Source: Chryseobacterium indologenes
GTDB taxonomy: Bacteria; Bacteroidota; Bacteroidia; Flavobacteriales; Weeksellaceae
Reading direction: 5' to 3'
NCBI GenBank assembly: GCA_001013295.1
Contig: LAZY01000078.1
Location: forward strand, 124,001 to 188,000
DNA: 64,000 nt
In this document: positions 16,915 to 25,833 of the stretch, piece after piece
Layout of the letters: every line of letters begins with the position of its first letter
Numbering within the stretch: position 1 is the stretch's first letter
The notes under the pieces: model-generated
What the model saw: the letters and a program-made list of their open reading frames with translations, nothing else
What the model was told of the DNA's origin: nothing
Database searches by the model: none
Translations under genes and position numbers: made by a program

Positions 16915-19511
16915 AAAGGATAACCAAACGCAATATTAAGAGTAGGTTTGAAAGGCTGGAAGTTTTTAAATCTCCATCGGTCACCTTCCGGTTTATTAGG
17001 ATCATAGATCTTATAAGCGAAATCGAATCTTGCCGTTACATAGGCGATATTGATCCTTATACCAAATCCGCTGCCGATACCCACCTGTTTTAAGAATCTG
17101 TTGAATTTGAATTCATCTCCATATCCATCATTATAGTTATGAAGACTCCAGGTATTCCCTATATCGGTAAATAAAGCCCCTTCATACATTTTGTTGAACG
17201 GAATTCTGTACTCTATATTCGTTGTCAGCTTTACATTGTCGGTCATATAAGTACGAACTCTTTCATCTACCTGAGAATCTGCAGGTCCTAATCCGCCAAA
17301 TGCTACCCATGCTCTTATATCATTCGATCCTCCGTTGAAGTAAGACTTGATAATCGGCATATCTTCAGAATTTCCATAAGGAATCCCGACTCCGATAAAC
17401 TGACGCAGTACTAGGGTCTGGTTTCCATTGAATTTGAAATATTTTCTGGTATCAATGTCAAACTTGACAAACTGTGCATAAGGTAATCCAAAAATAGTTC
17501 TTTGTGGCCCCGTAACAACACCGCCACTATTATCCTTCTTGTTGAAAAGACTTAAAATATTACCTGCCAATTCTACTTTTCCGTTAAAATAGAACGCATT
17601 TGGATATTCTTTTTTACCGATCTCACTATAGACAAAATTATAGATCATAGACGAGATAAGTACATCTTGTGTCTGTCTGTCTTTGTTGACCAAGGTTCCT
17701 CTGAATGCGGTTAAAAGATCAGTTCCCTGTTGATCGAGTCCTGCACGATAATCTGCATCATTAAGAATTCTGGTGGCAAGCTCGTCAGAGGAAATGAGTC
17801 CTGCTTTATATTTGTCTTTAAGGCCGGAATGCTGGTCAAAATAACCCTCGAATACCTGATCTCTTACCACCCCGTCATTCACAAAATAATCATAATAAGC
17901 ATCTTTATTTTTAGTCAGACTGACCTGGGTGTTGAATAAGGTAAGCTTATGATATACCTGATCATTAACATTCGCCTGGTAGTTCAGTCCCGTGTTGAAG
18001 ATCACCCTTCCAAGACCAATATTGTTCTGTATAGATGCCCCAAGCAAAATTGATGAAGTAGGGGTATAGCGTTTAGGTAGGAACCTATAATAATTAAAAG
18101 GAAGTAACAGCCTTGGAAAATTTAAGGAGGCCTGTGCCGACATCTCATATGCAGCAACCCTTTTATCAATATCCTTTGTACTTCTGATGGATCCAAACGT
18201 TCCTGAAAGACTCGTAGACAAGTTTTCTGCCCCTCTGAAAACATTACGGGTCGTAAGGTCTATGGAAGGAGAGATCCCGAGATTTAATACCTGGGAATAA
18301 TTGACATCAGTTCCTACTTTAAGCTCGTATTTCGGAAGAGGTTTCAGTACATACAGAATATCTACAATACTGTCGTTTGGAGCCTTCATTCCTCCTTGTC
18401 TTAAGGAGTCTCTCGCTTTCACAATACTGAAGTTGTTCATCGCCAAAAGATTTCTTTTGGTGACATCAAGCTTGCTTTGGTCAAATACTTTTTTGCTGTC
18501 CGGGATGATAGCTCTCCAGATCGATGAAAGCTTATATTTATCATTCATCGTATGGAATCTTATTCTCCTTAAACTGTCTTTCTTCGTATTTTTAGGATAA
18601 TCGCTTGCCCGATCCACAATAGCGACATCAATATTTCCAAAAGTTGAAATTTTATAAGGACTGTCTAAAGAATCCTTGTGGATTTCCAGGGTGAGCGGAA
18701 CCTGTTTTCTACTTTTCAGAGAATCGGCTACAAAATAAACCTCATCATTAAGGTTATTGAATTTATAGAAACCGAATTCTCTCATAAGATCTGTAATTCT
18801 CGTCACTTCTTTTTCAAGGACGGTCTGATCGAGAACCTGACCGGATCTCACAAGACTTCTGTTGAGATTGTAGGTATAGTATCCTTTGATCCCCTGATCC
18901 GGGATATTGTAAAAATAGTCCTTAATGTGAGTAGGTTCGTTATGCTTGATGAAATAATTAACCGCAGCTTTTTTAGAAGCGGAATCCAGCTTTTGTTTAT
19001 AGGTTACATCAGCATCCCAGTATCCTCTGTAAGTCAGCCTCTTTTTAATAGACTCTGCACTTTTTTCACTTTTGGTCTGATCCAGAATAACAGGAGGAGT
19101 TCCCCAGTTGTGAAGGAGGCGGTCAAAAAGAAGCCCTTTTCCTACATTATCCTGCATATTATATCTAATGAATAATGAGTCCCTCAGTTTCTGATTCCTC
19201 ATCTCACGGGGATAGGTCATATATTCATTAAGGATGGTGTCGTATTTCGGATTGGCCATATTGTACAGAAGAAGACTCAATGGCATAAAGAGAAATTGCT
19301 TTTTATTAGGCTTCTGCTGAATATAATCTTTCAGTTCCTCATCAAAAAATTCTTTCTTATCCCCGAACTCAAAACTGTTCTTGGTAAGCAGATATTCGCC
19401 TTCCGGAACCTTTTTTGTCGTACTACAAGCATAAAGGAGACCAACAAATGTTGCAAATGAGATAATTTTATAATATTTTTGAGGAGAATTCTTATAATGC
19501 TTACAGCTCAT
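16911..19511 (-). CDS. tamL: BamA/TamA family outer-membrane lipoprotein (TamL-like)
   Basis: This 866-residue protein starts with a lipoprotein signal (FVGLLYAC, Cys at residue 29). POTRA-type repeats follow over roughly residues 40-380, and a 16-stranded Omp85 barrel ends in aromatic FGYPF. The barrel contains FFNGGSNDIRAW, the VRGW-like loop-6 motif of Omp85 proteins. Bacteroidetes carry a lipoprotein TamA homologue named TamL, which is essential in Flavobacterium and interacts with TamB. No tamB gene is in this window. Its start overlaps the start of the divergent methyltransferase gene by 15 bases. Confidence 0.88.
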   Translation of the reverse strand: MSCKHYKNSPQKYYKIISFATFVGLLYACSTTKKVPEGEYLLTKNSFEFGDKKEFFDEELKDYIQQKPNKKQFLFMPLSLLLYNMANPKYDTILNEYMTYPREMRNQKLRDSLFIRYNMQDNVGKGLLFDRLLHNWGTPPVILDQTKSEKSAESIKKRLTYRGYWDADVTYKQKLDSASKKAAVNYFIKHNEPTHIKDYFYNIPDQGIKGYYTYNLNRSLVRSGQVLDQTVLEKEVTRITDLMREFGFYKFNNLNDEVYFVADSLKSRKQVPLTLEIHKDSLDSPYKISTFGNIDVAIVDRASDYPKNTKKDSLRRIRFHTMNDKYKLSSIWRAIIPDSKKVFDQSKLDVTKRNLLAMNNFSIVKARDSLRQGGMKAPNDSIVDILYVLKPLPKYELKVGTDVNYSQVLNLGISPSIDLTTRNVFRGAENLSTSLSGTFGSIRSTKDIDKRVAAYEMSAQASLNFPRLLLPFNYYRFLPKRYTPTSSILLGASIQNNIGLGRVIFNTGLNYQANVNDQVYHKLTLFNTQVSLTKNKDAYYDYFVNDGVVRDQVFEGYFDQHSGLKDKYKAGLISSDELATRILNDADYRAGLDQQGTDLLTAFRGTLVNKDRQTQDVLISSMIYNFVYSEIGKKEYPNAFYFNGKVELAGNILSLFNKKDNSGGVVTGPQRTIFGLPYAQFVKFDIDTRKYFKFNGNQTLVLRQFIGVGIPYGNSEDMPIIKSYFNGGSNDIRAWVAFGGLGPADSQVDERVRTYMTDNVKLTTNIEYRIPFNKMYEGALFTDIGNTWSLHNYNDGYGDEFKFNRFLKQVGIGSGFGIRINIAYVTARFDFAYKIYDPNKPEGDRWRFKNFQPFKPTLNIAFGYPF

Positions 19512-20222
19512 ACAATAAAAGTTTTACAATCTTTAGATAAAAAGAAGTTCAGACAAAAATACAATTTGTTTTTGGTTGAAGGTAATAAAATCATTTGTGA
19601 ACTTTTCAATTCTAACTTTAAAGTTAAAGAAATATTATCAACCGATCCGCAAAAATTGGACCGTACTGACATCCCCGTGACCCATATCTCTGAGAATGAG
19701 TTAAAAAAAATCAGTTTTCTTAAAACCCCAAAAGATTCTGTTGCCGTATGTTATCTGGCAGAAGAAGAAAAGTGGGCTGATAAGAATGTGCAGCTTGTTT
19801 TGGATGGGATTCAGGATCCTGGAAATTTGGGTACAATCATCCGTCTGGCAGACTGGTTCGGGATAGAACAGATCATCTGCAGTGAAGATACGGTAGATTT
19901 CTACAACCCGAAAGTCATCCAGGCTACCATGGGATCTTTTACCAGAGTGAATATCGTCTATACCGATCTTGTGGAATATCTTTCTAAAACCGAAAATGTA
20001 AATATCGGAACAGATATGGAAGGAGAGAATATCTATACTTTTGATAAACCGGAAAAGATCAACCTGATTTTAGGGAACGAAGGAAACGGAATGAGACCTG
20101 AAACGGAGAAACTTTTGCAAAAAAGTATAAGTATCCCGAGGTTTGGAAAATCCCAGTCTACAGAAAGCCTGAATGTATCTATGGCGGCCGGGATTATTTT
20201 AGGACAATTGTTTTCAAAATAG
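19497..20222 (+). CDS. TrmH/SpoU-family RNA methyltransferase
   Basis: This 241-residue SPOUT methyltransferase modifies rRNA or tRNA ribose using SAM. The N-terminal substrate domain (FLVEGNKIICELF) is followed by the three SPOUT motifs: DPGNLGTIIRLADWFG, LGNEGNGM and SLNVSMAAGIILGQL. These form the trefoil knot and SAM site. It resembles RlmB and 23S 2'-O-methyltransferases; the exact target cannot be told. The ATG at 19497 is preferred over one six codons earlier because homologues begin near MLTAHTIK. It is divergent from tamL with overlapping 5' ends, so the promoter must lie within tamL coding DNA. Confidence 0.88.
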   Translation: MLTAHTIKVLQSLDKKKFRQKYNLFLVEGNKIICELFNSNFKVKEILSTDPQKLDRTDIPVTHISENELKKISFLKTPKDSVAVCYLAEEEKWADKNVQLVLDGIQDPGNLGTIIRLADWFGIEQIICSEDTVDFYNPKVIQATMGSFTRVNIVYTDLVEYLSKTENVNIGTDMEGENIYTFDKPEKINLILGNEGNGMRPETEKLLQKSISIPRFGKSQSTESLNVSMAAGIILGQLFSK

Positions 20223-20228
20223 ACTTTT

Positions 20229-20317
20229 AGATTTCAGATACCAGATTTCAGACTTTTAATACGTTTGAGAAAATTAATCACTCAACCAATACATCTGAAA
20301 TCTGGTGTCTGACATCT
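20229..20317. repeat. long imperfect inverted repeat between convergent genes
   Basis: The 23-base arm at 20229-20251 (AGATTTCAGATACCAG...) is matched in inverted orientation at 20295-20317 (CTGAAATCTGGTGTCTGACATCT), 21 of 23 bases. About 43 bases separate the arms. It lies between the convergent methyltransferase gene and the gene at 20335, and could fold as a cruciform or bidirectional terminator. Confidence 0.6.
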
Positions 20318-20334
20318 GACATCTATAAAAATTG

Positions 20335-20835
20335 TCATATCAGCTGTTCCATACTGGAAACACTTTTATTTTTCTGATAGACCTCCATTTTTTTTCTGAC
20401 GTATTTCAATGCAATAGGAGCAAGATAGATCAGGGCTGCCCCGATCAGTTTTTTCTTCCAGTTGGAGCTTTTCATATTCTTTTTGGCATAATTGCCTACC
20501 AAAGCTGTGACGCCGAGCTTCACAAGGCTGTCTGTGATATTTCCTCCTTTGAATGCGGAGCTGGCAATTCCTACAGCTGTATTTTTATTGATCAGCAGAT
20601 CTTTTACTTCAGAAGTAAGCTGTTTGGCAATGACATCTTTTCTCAGAACCACTTTTTCATCACCGTCTTCATCTATTTTTTCCTGCAGGTACTGATCACT
20701 CAGACCGTTGGTAAATGCACTTAGACTTTCCTTTGTATTTTTGAAGGTCAGAAGATTTTCCAGATCATTGATTTCACCCTGAAGCAGTTTCTTCTTTCTT
20801 CTCAATTCTTCTATGCTTTCATATTTTCTACCCAT
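20335..20835 (-). CDS. conserved hypothetical, envelope-associated
   Basis: This 166-residue protein has a coiled-coil N-terminus (residues 6-30, RRKKKLLQGEINDLENLL) and a middle helical part. One hydrophobic segment near the C-terminus (LIGAALIYLAPIALKYV) may be a membrane anchor. I do not recognise the family. It overlaps the end of the holin-like gene by 8 bases, with a YtxH gene just upstream. This grouping is frequent among small stress-related membrane proteins (inference), so a structural or stress role in the membrane is a reasonable guess. Confidence 0.7.
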   Translation of the reverse strand: MGRKYESIEELRRKKKLLQGEINDLENLLTFKNTKESLSAFTNGLSDQYLQEKIDEDGDEKVVLRKDVIAKQLTSEVKDLLINKNTAVGIASSAFKGGNITDSLVKLGVTALVGNYAKKNMKSSNWKKKLIGAALIYLAPIALKYVRKKMEVYQKNKSVSSMEQLI

Positions 20836-21148
20836 GGCTTGAATGATTTAAAAATTTAATAACCTGATCTGCAACAGTATTCACAATTTTGTTCTTGAAT
20901 GAAATGACAAAAGCCATTACCAATGCATAGAATGCCGCAACAATTAAGAAACCGTAGGAGTAATTATCCAATGCTTTACCGATAAGAAAAGCAATCCCGA
21001 AGTTGAAAAGGATAATAAAAAAAGCAAAAGCAACAAGCAGTACTACAAAGTAGGTAATGAGCCCGGCAGAAAGAGAAGACTTCTCAGTAGCTTCAATTTT
21101 CAGAAGATCGATTCTCTTCGAGGCATATTCTTTAATAGTTTCTATCAT
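20828..21148 (-). CDS. phage-holin-like small membrane protein (DUF1469/Phage_holin_3_6 type)
   Basis: This 106-residue protein has two strongly hydrophobic helices (about residues 27-55 and 62-85) after a charged amphipathic N-terminus, the layout of the DUF1469 holin-like family. Chromosomal copies commonly sit beside YtxH-type genes and are not prophage lysis genes. No phage genes are near. It overlaps the next gene by 8 bases, suggesting translational coupling. The function is unknown. Confidence 0.78.
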   Translation of the reverse strand: MIETIKEYASKRIDLLKIEATEKSSLSAGLITYFVVLLVAFAFFIILFNFGIAFLIGKALDNYSYGFLIVAAFYALVMAFVISFKNKIVNTVADQVIKFLNHSSHG

Positions 21149-21167
21149 TGTTTTTTTTTAAAGTTAC

Positions 21168-21199
21168 AAAAAAAGGAACTTTCGCACAAAAGTTCCTTT
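21168..21199 (-). terminator. terminator of the YtxH gene
   Basis: On the minus strand AAAGGAACTTT pairs with AAAGTTCCTTT around a GTGCG loop and is followed by a T run. It is 32 bases after the YtxH stop. Confidence 0.8.
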
Positions 21200-21230
21200 C
21201 CGTAATTTACTTAAAAAGATAAATTACTTA

Positions 21231-21581
21231 TTATTTTTTAAGATCATTCAGTTCTGCTTCTACATCTTTTGCCAAATCTGCAGTTTTAGAAACAATCTGA
21301 TCTTTGTATTTATCATATCCGTCTTTCACAGTATGTGCTACGCTGTTTGCTGTTTCTTTGAAAGTAGAAGAAATATTGCTGTACTGGTCTTTCATTTTTT
21401 CAGAAACCTCATCGTATCTGTTTTTTGCCTGATCTTTAAGATCATTCGCTTTAGTTTTGATTTTTTTTCTGGTTTCTTTTCCTTCTTCCGGTGCGTAAAG
21501 CATACCTAAGATTACACCCGCCGCAGCACCTGCAAGAAGTCCTGCCAATATACCTGCTGTATTATTTCCTTTTCTAGACAT
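21231..21581 (-). CDS. YtxH domain-containing protein
   Basis: This 116-residue protein begins with a Gly/Ala-rich membrane helix (ILAGLLAGAAAGVILGMLYAP). A Glu/Lys-rich long helix follows, with EEGKETRKKIKTKANDLKDQ and repeated amphipathic units to the end. This is the YtxH layout of general-stress proteins with LEA-like tails. It is likely a membrane-anchored stress protein. It is followed by its own terminator, so it may be expressed separately from the holin-like and hypothetical genes downstream. Confidence 0.85.
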   Translation of the reverse strand: MSRKGNNTAGILAGLLAGAAAGVILGMLYAPEEGKETRKKIKTKANDLKDQAKNRYDEVSEKMKDQYSNISSTFKETANSVAHTVKDGYDKYKDQIVSKTADLAKDVEAELNDLKK

Positions 21582-21676
21582 TTTAAGTTTTTTAATAATT
21601 AATAATAGATTAGTTTTTACAGTAATAAAACTTACAATTTGTATACCAAAGGAGGCTTTAAGCCTATTAAAAATTG

Positions 21677-22351
21677 TTAAATCTTTTCGATGTGAGATAA
21701 AATAAGCTCAATTGTTTCGTCTTTGGTCAGTTCGGAATTATCTATAACGATGGCGTCTTCAGCCTGCTTCAGTGGGGCTATTTCACGCTCGCTGTCGATT
21801 TTGTCTCTTTCAATAAGGTTGTGTTTTACCTGCTCTTTATCTGCTTCAATTCCCAGTCCTTTCAGTTCCAGAAACCTTCTGTTGGTTCTTTCGTCAATAC
21901 TGGCAGTAAGGAAGAATTTATAGTCCGCATTTGGCAGAACTACTGTCCCTATGTCACGTCCATCCATAATAACGCCGCCTTTATCTGCCAAAGAGCGCTG
22001 AGACTGCAGTAAAAAATCTCTTACTTCTTTCTGCTTGGCTACAAGACTTACGTTGTCAGAAACAATATTGGTACGGATCTCTTTAGAAATATCAGTATTA
22101 TTAAGGAAAAGGACCAGTGTCCCGTCGTTGTTCTTAAATTCAAGCTGAATCTGATCAAATGAAGAGAATAAGGTATTCAGATCAATTTCACCGTTTTCAT
22201 TCAGGCAGTGCTGCAATGCGTACCAGGTAACACCTCTGTAAAGCGCTCCTGTGTCCATATGAATAAGTCCTAATTGATCCGCAATGATTTTAGAGATAGA
22301 ACTTTTTCCGGTAGACGAGTACCCATCGATAGCTATTACAGGTTTTTTCAT
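21677..22351 (-). CDS. cmk: cytidylate kinase
   Basis: This 224-residue cytoplasmic kinase phosphorylates CMP and dCMP with ATP in pyrimidine nucleotide synthesis. The P-loop GYSSTGKSSISK (residues 9-20), the HMDTGALYRG substrate motif and MDGRDIGTVVLPNADYKFFLTA are all characteristic. REIAPLKQAEDAIVIDNSELT matches the conserved lid and C-terminal region. The length is typical. It lies downstream of porQ on the same strand with an 83-base gap. Confidence 0.95.
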   Translation of the reverse strand: MKKPVIAIDGYSSTGKSSISKIIADQLGLIHMDTGALYRGVTWYALQHCLNENGEIDLNTLFSSFDQIQLEFKNNDGTLVLFLNNTDISKEIRTNIVSDNVSLVAKQKEVRDFLLQSQRSLADKGGVIMDGRDIGTVVLPNADYKFFLTASIDERTNRRFLELKGLGIEADKEQVKHNLIERDKIDSEREIAPLKQAEDAIVIDNSELTKDETIELILSHIEKI

Positions 22352-22434
22352 ACTGCAAATTTCAAGATTTTTTCTTAAAAATCAAGAAAAGGGAAGAAAT
22401 TTCTTACTTTATTTTAAGATTTTCAAGAAAGGAA

Positions 22435-23427
22435 TTACTCACCTCTGTGGCTGGAAAGGTCCATAGAGATTCCTATCTGGTTGACATTCGAAGAGTTGTG
22501 GTATCTTACATGGGCATAATCGATACGGAATCTTGAGACTTTTACCCCAAATCCTGCAGAAAGTCCGGAGAAGTTTCTTTGATCTGCCACTGCAAGTTCA
22601 TTTCCTCTTTTTACATTATATCCTAGTCTGATATTGAAGTTTTTTTCCGGGAAAAGTTCTGCCCCCAATGAGAAGTGGTCTGCAATTTTTCTGCCTGCGT
22701 TTACTTTCTGCCCGTCTTTGTTGTATTCCGAAGAAATATCAAACTTCTGAAGGTCGTGTGCCGTAATGGTGATGGCAAGAGGGAAGTTTTTGATGATTTT
22801 CGTGTATCCCAGATCAATTCTGAAGGGAAGATTTTCTCTCTCTCCATTGAATGATTTCAGTTGGAAACCGAAGTTTCTCATGACAAGGGAAAGGACCTCC
22901 TTATTCTTTTTGTTATGATAGGTAATTCCCGCAGTTCCTGAGATAGCGGAAGAAGTATAGTTGTCAATTTTTGAGGTCACAAAATTAAGTCCTCCACCAA
23001 TCGTCCAGTCTTCTTCAAACTGATAGGCATATCCCGCACCAATAGCAACATCCGAAGCTTTGAATTCTCCGTCCTGAAAACCACTGTCATCCGTTCTCGG
23101 AGTACTTCCGTAGCTCATATACCTGGCATTGATAGTGGCCATATGACCATTTTCAAAATCTTTGGCATACGCTATGGTTCCGTATTTCGAATCGGCAAGA
23201 TAAGCCGTAGCATTTACAGAAAGCTGTTTGTCTGAATCTTTATTTAACAGGGCTGGGTTTGCAATAGCAAAGGAAACATCATAATCCCGAACCGAAATTG
23301 CATCTCCACCCAAAGCGGCCTGTCTTGCAGATACAGGTACATTTAAGAACGGATAAACATTTGTTCCTGTTTGCGCATAAGAAACAATTCCTGATAGAAA
23401 TAATGAAAAAATGATAATTTTCTTCAA
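22435..23427 (-). CDS. porQ: type IX secretion system protein PorQ
   Basis: This 330-residue protein has a signal peptide (MKKIIIFSLFLSGIVSYAQ) and the start of the PorV/PorQ-type family (FLNVPVSARQAALGGDAIS). A barrel-like mature part follows. PorQ is an outer-membrane partner of the type IX secretion system, working with PorZ in attachment of cargo proteins. The C-terminus (FGVKVSRFRIDYAHVRY) is a typical last-strand region. The neighbouring order porQ-cmk and divergent pyrH is common in this group. A good TTTG-18-TATTTTTG promoter precedes it. Confidence 0.9.
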   Translation of the reverse strand: MKKIIIFSLFLSGIVSYAQTGTNVYPFLNVPVSARQAALGGDAISVRDYDVSFAIANPALLNKDSDKQLSVNATAYLADSKYGTIAYAKDFENGHMATINARYMSYGSTPRTDDSGFQDGEFKASDVAIGAGYAYQFEEDWTIGGGLNFVTSKIDNYTSSAISGTAGITYHNKKNKEVLSLVMRNFGFQLKSFNGERENLPFRIDLGYTKIIKNFPLAITITAHDLQKFDISSEYNKDGQKVNAGRKIADHFSLGAELFPEKNFNIRLGYNVKRGNELAVADQRNFSGLSAGFGVKVSRFRIDYAHVRYHNSSNVNQIGISMDLSSHRGE

Positions 23428-23445
23428 CTCAATTTATAATTAATG

Positions 23446-23475
23446 CAAAAATAATCCTTTTTCGTACTTTTCAAA
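23446..23475 (-). promoter_or_regulatory. porQ promoter
   Basis: On the minus strand TTTG (23475-23472) and TATTTTTG (23453-23446) are separated by 18 bases, matching the Bacteroidetes TTTG / TAnnTTTG pattern. It ends 18 bases before the porQ start. Confidence 0.65.
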
Positions 23476-23532
23476 ATATTTCTTACATTATTTCTATTTA
23501 AATATTTTTCTTTTATCAATATTTTTAATGAT

Positions 23533-23540
23533 TATATTTG
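23533..23540 (+). promoter_or_regulatory. -7 promoter box of pyrH
   Basis: TATATTTG fits TAnnTTTG, 54 bases before the pyrH ATG. The -33 region is only T-rich. Confidence 0.5.
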
Positions 23541-23591
23541 CAAAACCAAATTTTGGGGAAACAACGCTAATAAAAAGTTATTTAAAAATAA

Positions 23592-24302
<711 letters not shown>

Positions 24303-24406
24303 TTGAGTTGTGCAGGTAGCGGATTATAGGAGTCGGAGAATATAAATTTAACGGTTTTCATTATTTATCTTTTTCCCTGTCAGAAGTCAATTCACTATAA
24401 AATATA

Positions 24407-24452
24407 AACCACTTGTCACGGCAATTAATGCTACGGCAAGTGGTTTTTTTAT
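24407..24452 (+). terminator. terminator of pyrH
   Basis: AAACCACTTG pairs with CAAGTGGTTT over a 23-base loop that itself has CGG/CGGC pieces. A T run follows. It is about 105 bases after the pyrH stop. Confidence 0.75.
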
Positions 24453-24487
24453 TCATTTATTTCTTGCCCGTTATCATTGACTTAGGC

Positions 24488-25642
24488 TTATCCATTTGAT
24501 TCGTTGGCTATTGATTGTTTTTCTGCTAAGTGAATATGAGCTTCAATCCATTGAAAAATCTGGTCGATTATTTTCAAAACTGTATCTTCATCCGTTACAC
24601 GGGTTACTCCATTTACTAAACCTGTATTCGGAACCGGGAGCGGTTGTGATAGGATGATTCCTTCTATCGCTGGAGTTTCATCGCTGGCAACACGACCATA
24701 GTAAAGATAAGTATGCTGCAGCGCTAACTGTGAAACATAATCATATATAGACTGGGGTGGGATATTAATTTTGCCTGAAGATCCATCGTTTTGAAGTTTG
24801 CCAGGTAATGATTGGTTTCTGATCATGGTATAAGGAGCCCCTGATTTCATAGAATCAATAATGGCAAAGTCCCGTAGCGCTTTCAAGATACCGGAAGTGT
24901 ATGGATCGGGTGACTGGCCGTATAAACCTGCAATCATTTCAAGATCGTTTTCCTGCCAGGCATGAGGGACAACATCGAAATTATTCCAATGCATGGTATT
25001 CCAGCTCTGATAATCTCCCTGTTGAGACTTCCAGCCAGACGGCAGTGCAGGAAATGTATTGTTGAATCTATTGGCAAAGTTGACCTCGCCTGGTGTAGGC
25101 CCGGCAGTGGAGTAGACAAGGCAAATGTCAAAAGCTTCAAGTTGCTTCTGTTCCTGAAGATAAAGTGCTAAGGTAGGAGATAATGCTCCGGCGAGGCTGT
25201 GACCGCAAAATATAATTCCTGTTTCAGTATCAGGTTTTAAACCCGTCAGAAAATGCTGAAGAGTAGTGCCGGGAGCGGCTGCGGTTTCAGGACTGGTAAG
25301 CCCAAGGAGTATACCTATACCTGTGGCAGTACCTTTTGATATATACGGATCATTTTTATTATAGTCTGATGTGATGATTTCTGAAGGATCATAGGTTATC
25401 CAGTTAACAATTTCCGATACTGAAAAATCTTCTGTCTCCCAGTCATAAAGTGAGGCTGGGTTGGTAGCTGCAATCGCAACAACGTAGACAGGTAATATAG
25501 GACCTCCCGGAAAAGCAAAGGCATCACATTGTACGACATATAATGCATTGTCTGCAACTCCGGTCGGCTGGTGATTTTCATCGGTTTCTTCAATCAGTGC
25601 CGGCCCCCACACAAGATTCCAGTTTCCCAGTATCGGAGTCAC
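24488..25642 (-). CDS. class 3 lipase-like alpha/beta hydrolase, main part
   Basis: This 384-codon frame encodes most of a lipase-like hydrolase. The nucleophile elbow is GHSLAG with Ser149, preceded by TGIIFC, and an Asp/His pair should follow (FDVVPHAWQEND is one candidate). It can only start at a GTG (25642) in the middle of a continuous domain. The N-terminal 55 or so residues lie in another frame at 25654-25833. The two join perfectly if one base is gained or the ribosome slips back one base at an A7 run (25664-25670). It is therefore a frameshifted gene, a sequencing error, or a recoded gene. No secretion signal is seen. Confidence 0.75.
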   Translation of the reverse strand: MTPILGNWNLVWGPALIEETDENHQPTGVADNALYVVQCDAFAFPGGPILPVYVVAIAATNPASLYDWETEDFSVSEIVNWITYDPSEIITSDYNKNDPYISKGTATGIGILLGLTSPETAAAPGTTLQHFLTGLKPDTETGIIFCGHSLAGALSPTLALYLQEQKQLEAFDICLVYSTAGPTPGEVNFANRFNNTFPALPSGWKSQQGDYQSWNTMHWNNFDVVPHAWQENDLEMIAGLYGQSPDPYTSGILKALRDFAIIDSMKSGAPYTMIRNQSLPGKLQNDGSSGKINIPPQSIYDYVSQLALQHTYLYYGRVASDETPAIEGIILSQPLPVPNTGLVNGVTRVTDEDTVLKIIDQIFQWIEAHIHLAEKQSIANESNG

Positions 25643-25653
25643 TGAAGGGTTGG

Positions 25654-25833
25654 CTATTGAAGGTTTTTTTGATGGCCTGCTGCAACAGGGGGAACGTTAT
25701 TGAAATAAAAAGATAAGTCATACTGAAGTTGTTCCTGTAACTTGCTGCAGCTGCCGTTGTAATTTCCAGCCAGATTGGCCAGACACGCCAGACCAAAAAC
25801 CTGTTGATAGGCATCTAAAGATGGATTTGTCAT
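25654..25833 (-). CDS. N-terminal part of the lipase, different frame
   Basis: This 59-codon frame starts MTNPSLDAYQQVFG and runs through NVPPVAAGHQKN to a TAG. After AGHQK the downstream frame would continue as KPSIANPSVTPILGNW, giving a seamless protein of about 448 residues with 24488-25642. Met-Thr-Asn-Pro and the GNYNGSC stretch read as ordinary protein, while other frames here do not. It is best treated as the 5' exon-like piece of one gene split by a one-base frameshift. Confidence 0.65.
   Translation of the reverse strand: MTNPSLDAYQQVFGLACLANLAGNYNGSCSKLQEQLQYDLSFYFNNVPPVAAGHQKNLQ
25663..25669 (-). promoter_or_regulatory. slippery heptamer A AAA AAC at the lipase frameshift
   Basis: On the minus strand the sequence reads C AAAAAAA C. 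In the zero frame this is X XXY YYZ (A AAA AAC), the classical -1 slippage phase. A -1 slip here joins the two lipase frames exactly. An A7 run can equally cause polymerase slippage or a sequencing indel. Confidence 0.45.

Noticed and set aside
20828-21148. Prophage lysis gene
   Set aside because: The holin-like protein stands with YtxH and a coiled-coil membrane protein, with no endolysin, capsid or integrase in the window.
25590-25814. 74-codon minus-strand frame overlapping the lipase N-terminus
   Set aside because: It is out of frame with both lipase pieces, and its composition (runs of Ala, Arg, Trp, Phe) is not protein-like here. The frame starting at 25833 is the natural N-terminus.
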